From JAJFTV01 sp036825755 (GTDB lineage Bacteria > Chloroflexota > Anaerolineae > Anaerolineales > Anaerolineaceae): 64,000 nt of DNA. This document shows, piece by piece, positions 61,796-64,000 of this stretch (positions are counted from its first letter, which is position 1; every line of letters begins with the position of its first letter). The stretch lies in contig DAISXR010000003.1 of assembly GCA_036825755.1 (NCBI GenBank), positions 1-64,000 on the forward strand, written 5' to 3'. Position numbers and translations under genes: made by a program. Below the pieces are notes generated by a model that saw nothing but the letters and a program-made list of their open reading frames with translations, made no database searches and was not told the origin of the DNA.

Positions 61796-63364
61796 TTATG
61801 AAAATCTCAGAAACTCGGGATAGAAACCTGAAAAATTTCCAGTTCGCGCGTTTTTCAGGGCTGCCGGCAGCTTTGACAACACATCACTGGCTGTCATACC
61901 GTCCTCACCACATTTCCTGGCGGCCAGGTCCCCGGCGTGACCATGCAGTAAAACTCCCATTCGAACCGCTTCCGGAATGGGCAAGCCGAGTGTATACATG
62001 GCCGCGATTGTTCCGGTCAGTACATCGCCGGAACCCGCGGTTCCCATGCCCGAATTCCCGGTCAGATTGATATAAACTTCTCCATCCGGGCAGGCAATCA
62101 GCGTGTGAGCGCCTTTCATGACCAGTACAATATTCCATTGTTCGGCAAATCCGCGTACCGTTTCGATGGGGTGATCCTGAAATTCCTGACTTCGCGCCGG
62201 AAGAAGACGAGACAGTTCTCCCGGATGGGGAGTCAAAATAGTGGGTGCAGCGCGACGCTGTAACAGAGACAGGTCGCGGCTCAGTGCGGTCAGGCCGTCT
62301 CCGTCAATGATGAGCGGTTTGGTGATGCAGGGGATCAGATCGACGATGAGGTTTTGGGTCTCCTCATTCAGCGATAGACCCGGTCCAATGATCACCACGT
62401 CAGAAAGATCGGAAATCTCAAGCAGGGAGGGCATAGCCTTGCCTGACAGGCTGCCTGCGGACGTTTCTTCCTGCGGATGGAATACGATCTCGCTGCCTTT
62501 TGCGGCGATAAATGGAGCAACCGAGCGGGGGCAGGCCAGGCGTGCATAACCGCCGCCTGCTTTCAGAAATGACATGGCTGCAAAGCGAGGTGCGCCGTAA
62601 TAGTTCTGCGCTCCGGCGATGAACAGAGCCTGCCCGAAAGTGCCTTTGTGACCATCAGGCGGGCGGGGAGGCAGATCAACTGGAAGGTTGACCTGGCACT
62701 GCAGATGCCCAGCTTCATAGAGCGCAGGTGGAAAAGAGATGTGATTGGTGAACAGTTCACCGGCGCAGGAATACCCGGGATAAAACATCAATCCAGTTTT
62801 TGGCAGCCCAAATGTGATGGTCCAATCAGCCTGAATGGCACAACCGAGTACCTTTCCGGTATCGCCGTGGATGCCGGATGGGATATCAATACTCAGAACG
62901 GGTTTCCCGGATTGATTGACCAAATTGATCACAGTCGCGTGAATTCCCTGCGGCTGGCGCACCAGTCCGGTACCAAATATGGCATCGATGATAACATCAG
63001 ACTGGTCGATCGTTTTCGGAAAGTCTGTGGTCTCATCGGCGATGCATTGTTGAATTCCGATACGCTGCAATATCTCATAATTGGCCAGGGCGGAGCCATG
63101 ATAATGGGCAGGATCTGCCAGAACCAGCACGGTGACGCGGCAATGCTCTGAATGCAGCAGGCGGGCGACCACAAAGCCATCTCCACCATTGTTGCCCGGC
63201 CCGCATAGAACCAGAATCTTTTTTCCGGGCAGGGGCATTTTCTCCTTGAGAAGGTTGACCGCGGCGATCCCGGCATTCTCCATCAGAAGCAATTCCGGGA
63301 TGGAGAAAAGGTTCATTGCGTCATGATCCATCATTCGCATTTGCTCAACGGTGCTGATCTTCAT
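61796..63364 (-). CDS. nnr: Bifunctional NAD(P)H-hydrate epimerase / ADP-dependent dehydratase
   Basis: Repairs hydrated NADH and NADPH. 522 residues from ATG 63364, with GAGGA upstream. The N-terminal YjeF_N epimerase domain has LLMENAG, VLCGPGNNGGDGFVVARLL, IDAIFGTGL and IDIPSGIHGDTG. The C-terminal kinase-like dehydratase domain (from about residue 245) has HKGTFGQALFIAG, ILTPHPGELSRLL and GNSGMGTAGSGDVLTG. The frame extends upstream to 63439 without a site. Located upstream of metA, with its own transcription unit. Confidence 0.95.
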   Translation of the reverse strand: MKISTVEQMRMMDHDAMNLFSIPELLLMENAGIAAVNLLKEKMPLPGKKILVLCGPGNNGGDGFVVARLLHSEHCRVTVLVLADPAHYHGSALANYEILQRIGIQQCIADETTDFPKTIDQSDVIIDAIFGTGLVRQPQGIHATVINLVNQSGKPVLSIDIPSGIHGDTGKVLGCAIQADWTITFGLPKTGLMFYPGYSCAGELFTNHISFPPALYEAGHLQCQVNLPVDLPPRPPDGHKGTFGQALFIAGAQNYYGAPRFAAMSFLKAGGGYARLACPRSVAPFIAAKGSEIVFHPQEETSAGSLSGKAMPSLLEISDLSDVVIIGPGLSLNEETQNLIVDLIPCITKPLIIDGDGLTALSRDLSLLQRRAAPTILTPHPGELSRLLPARSQEFQDHPIETVRGFAEQWNIVLVMKGAHTLIACPDGEVYINLTGNSGMGTAGSGDVLTGTIAAMYTLGLPIPEAVRMGVLLHGHAGDLAARKCGEDGMTASDVLSKLPAALKNARTGNFSGFYPEFLRFS

Positions 63365-63503
63365 TGTTTCCTCAAAAGTTTTGTAAATTGCGTATAGCCA
63401 ATTATTCGCTCGATATATGTATATTGTAGTCACTTTCACAAAGAAGAAAAGAAACCGCGCAGGACAAAATGACCGGCGTGGTGGAATTAGAATAAGTTGT
63501 AGG

Positions 63504-64000
63504 TCAGGGAGTTACAGTCAGGGTGGGGGAAGCAGCCAGGTTTGTATCTGAAGCAGACGGTTGAGCAAATTGCTCCGCATAGTCACCCATGACCAGAGCC
63601 ATATTACCCAGCACAGCCCATGAGTTTTCAAACAGCCAGTCCGGGATCTCGTACATTTGCCCGTTGTTGTCATAGCGGATGATGTCTTTTGAGAACCCGG
63701 TGACAATCACCACGTGTTCATAGGCTGCCACAGTGGTTTTATTCCCCTGAGAATCGATGTATTCATACGGGATACCGCCGACCACATTTCCAATTACCCA
63801 TGCGATGACGGACTGATCCATGGCAATCTGGCGTTTTAATTCCTCCAGGGTCATGCCGTTTACCGCTTGTGCATTCAATCCATACTCCTGCAGCAGGTCG
63901 GCCACCGGCGCGGCATGGACACCATACGCATAGGGTGGAATTTGCCCCCACGGGCCGTCAACACTGCCTACAAACCCCAGGTCAGGGTTATCCGAAAGCG
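63504..64000 (-). CDS. Peptidase C39-like domain protein, N-terminus outside the window
   Basis: The visible 165 codons are open to the window edge. DLGFVGSVDGPWG and PPYAYGVHAAPVADLLQEYG precede the AYEHVVIVTGFS segment, which holds the second catalytic histidine of C39-like cysteine peptidases. The nucleophilic cysteine would lie upstream, outside the window. The C-terminus is a Ser/Thr/Ala-rich stretch ending in VTP. Such proteins are usually exported in Chloroflexota; localisation cannot be judged without the N-terminus. Confidence 0.75.
   Translation of the reverse strand, partial: LSDNPDLGFVGSVDGPWGQIPPYAYGVHAAPVADLLQEYGLNAQAVNGMTLEELKRQIAMDQSVIAWVIGNVVGGIPYEYIDSQGNKTTVAAYEHVVIVTGFSKDIIRYDNNGQMYEIPDWLFENSWAVLGNMALVMGDYAEQFAQPSASDTNLAASPTLTVTP

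Noticed and set aside
1..64000. tRNA, rRNA, CRISPR array, IS element or phage genes
   Set aside because: Looked for in the intergenic spaces of both strands; no tRNA-like fold, repeat array, transposase or integrase was seen.

Overview
The window reads as a chromosome segment of an anaerobic or fermentative Chloroflexota, most likely class Anaerolineae. This is inferred from the gene set and protein style, not from a marker gene. Supporting points are a tungsten-type aldehyde:ferredoxin oxidoreductase with an ADP-forming acetate-CoA ligase, SDR-type threonine dehydrogenase, a split glycine decarboxylase, several CxxC zinc-ribbon membrane proteins, DapL-type aminotransferase, FGIN-type lipoproteins and a class III (Flp-like) pilin. 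Nothing looks like phage, IS element or CRISPR. One assembly gap (100 N) lies at 52133-52232.

Layout. 1-4664 (minus): tkt-rpiB-tal-pgi, a translationally coupled pentose-phosphate operon. 4850-5962 (plus): pteridine-reductase-like SDR and folB. 6060-8171 (minus): acetate-CoA ligase. 8317-9678 (plus): glycerate kinase. 9691-19012 (almost all minus): zinc-ribbon membrane protein, threonine dehydrogenase, secDF, SpoIIE-like phosphatase relative, methyltransferase, rpmF (plus), hflX, dapL. 19165-31870 (plus): the most interesting block, described below. 31955-43362: alaS (plus), orphan pilin (minus), gcvH-gcvPA-gcvPB (minus), MFS transporter (minus), ARMT1-like phosphatase (plus), aldehyde ferredoxin oxidoreductase (plus). 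43516-45650 (plus): promoter, glmS ribozyme and glmS. 45840-59102: mostly minus strand, with two small zinc-ribbon proteins, phospholipid enzymes, GNAT-sirtuin-dus, glutamine cyclotransferase broken by the gap, NAD-kinase-like gene (plus), DUF2807 lipoprotein, murJ and a large M23-like lipoprotein. 59203-63364 (minus): nnr, then a metA-metY methionine operon behind an attenuator. 63504-64000: start-truncated C39-like peptidase.

Two candidate undescribed systems stand out. First, at 19165-31870, rpoN carries a consensus sigma-54 promoter of its own and an inserted zinc ribbon. It is followed by a cytosolic GAF-PAS histidine kinase, and by an NtrC-type activator that lacks the Fis DNA-binding domain and has GAFSSA in place of GAFTGA. 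A second sigma-54 promoter then drives a two-TM protein, a 1797-residue TPR protein and a TPR plus caspase-fold (C25-like) protease. The predicted start site of that promoter falls inside an 11-bp hairpin that would otherwise hide the ribosome-binding site. This looks like a self-contained sigma-54-controlled TPR/protease module.

Second, at 61516-61767, the metA-metY operon is preceded by a strong promoter and a nearly leaderless 34-codon leader peptide with three clustered Met codons (M17, M19, M21). A 9-bp antiterminator pairing is mutually exclusive with an intrinsic terminator. This is the architecture of ribosome-mediated transcription attenuation, here apparently sensing methionyl-tRNA.

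Metabolically, the genes fit amino-acid and sugar fermentation: threonine to glycine, glycine cleavage, aldehyde oxidation to acids, and acyl-CoA to acid with ATP gain.
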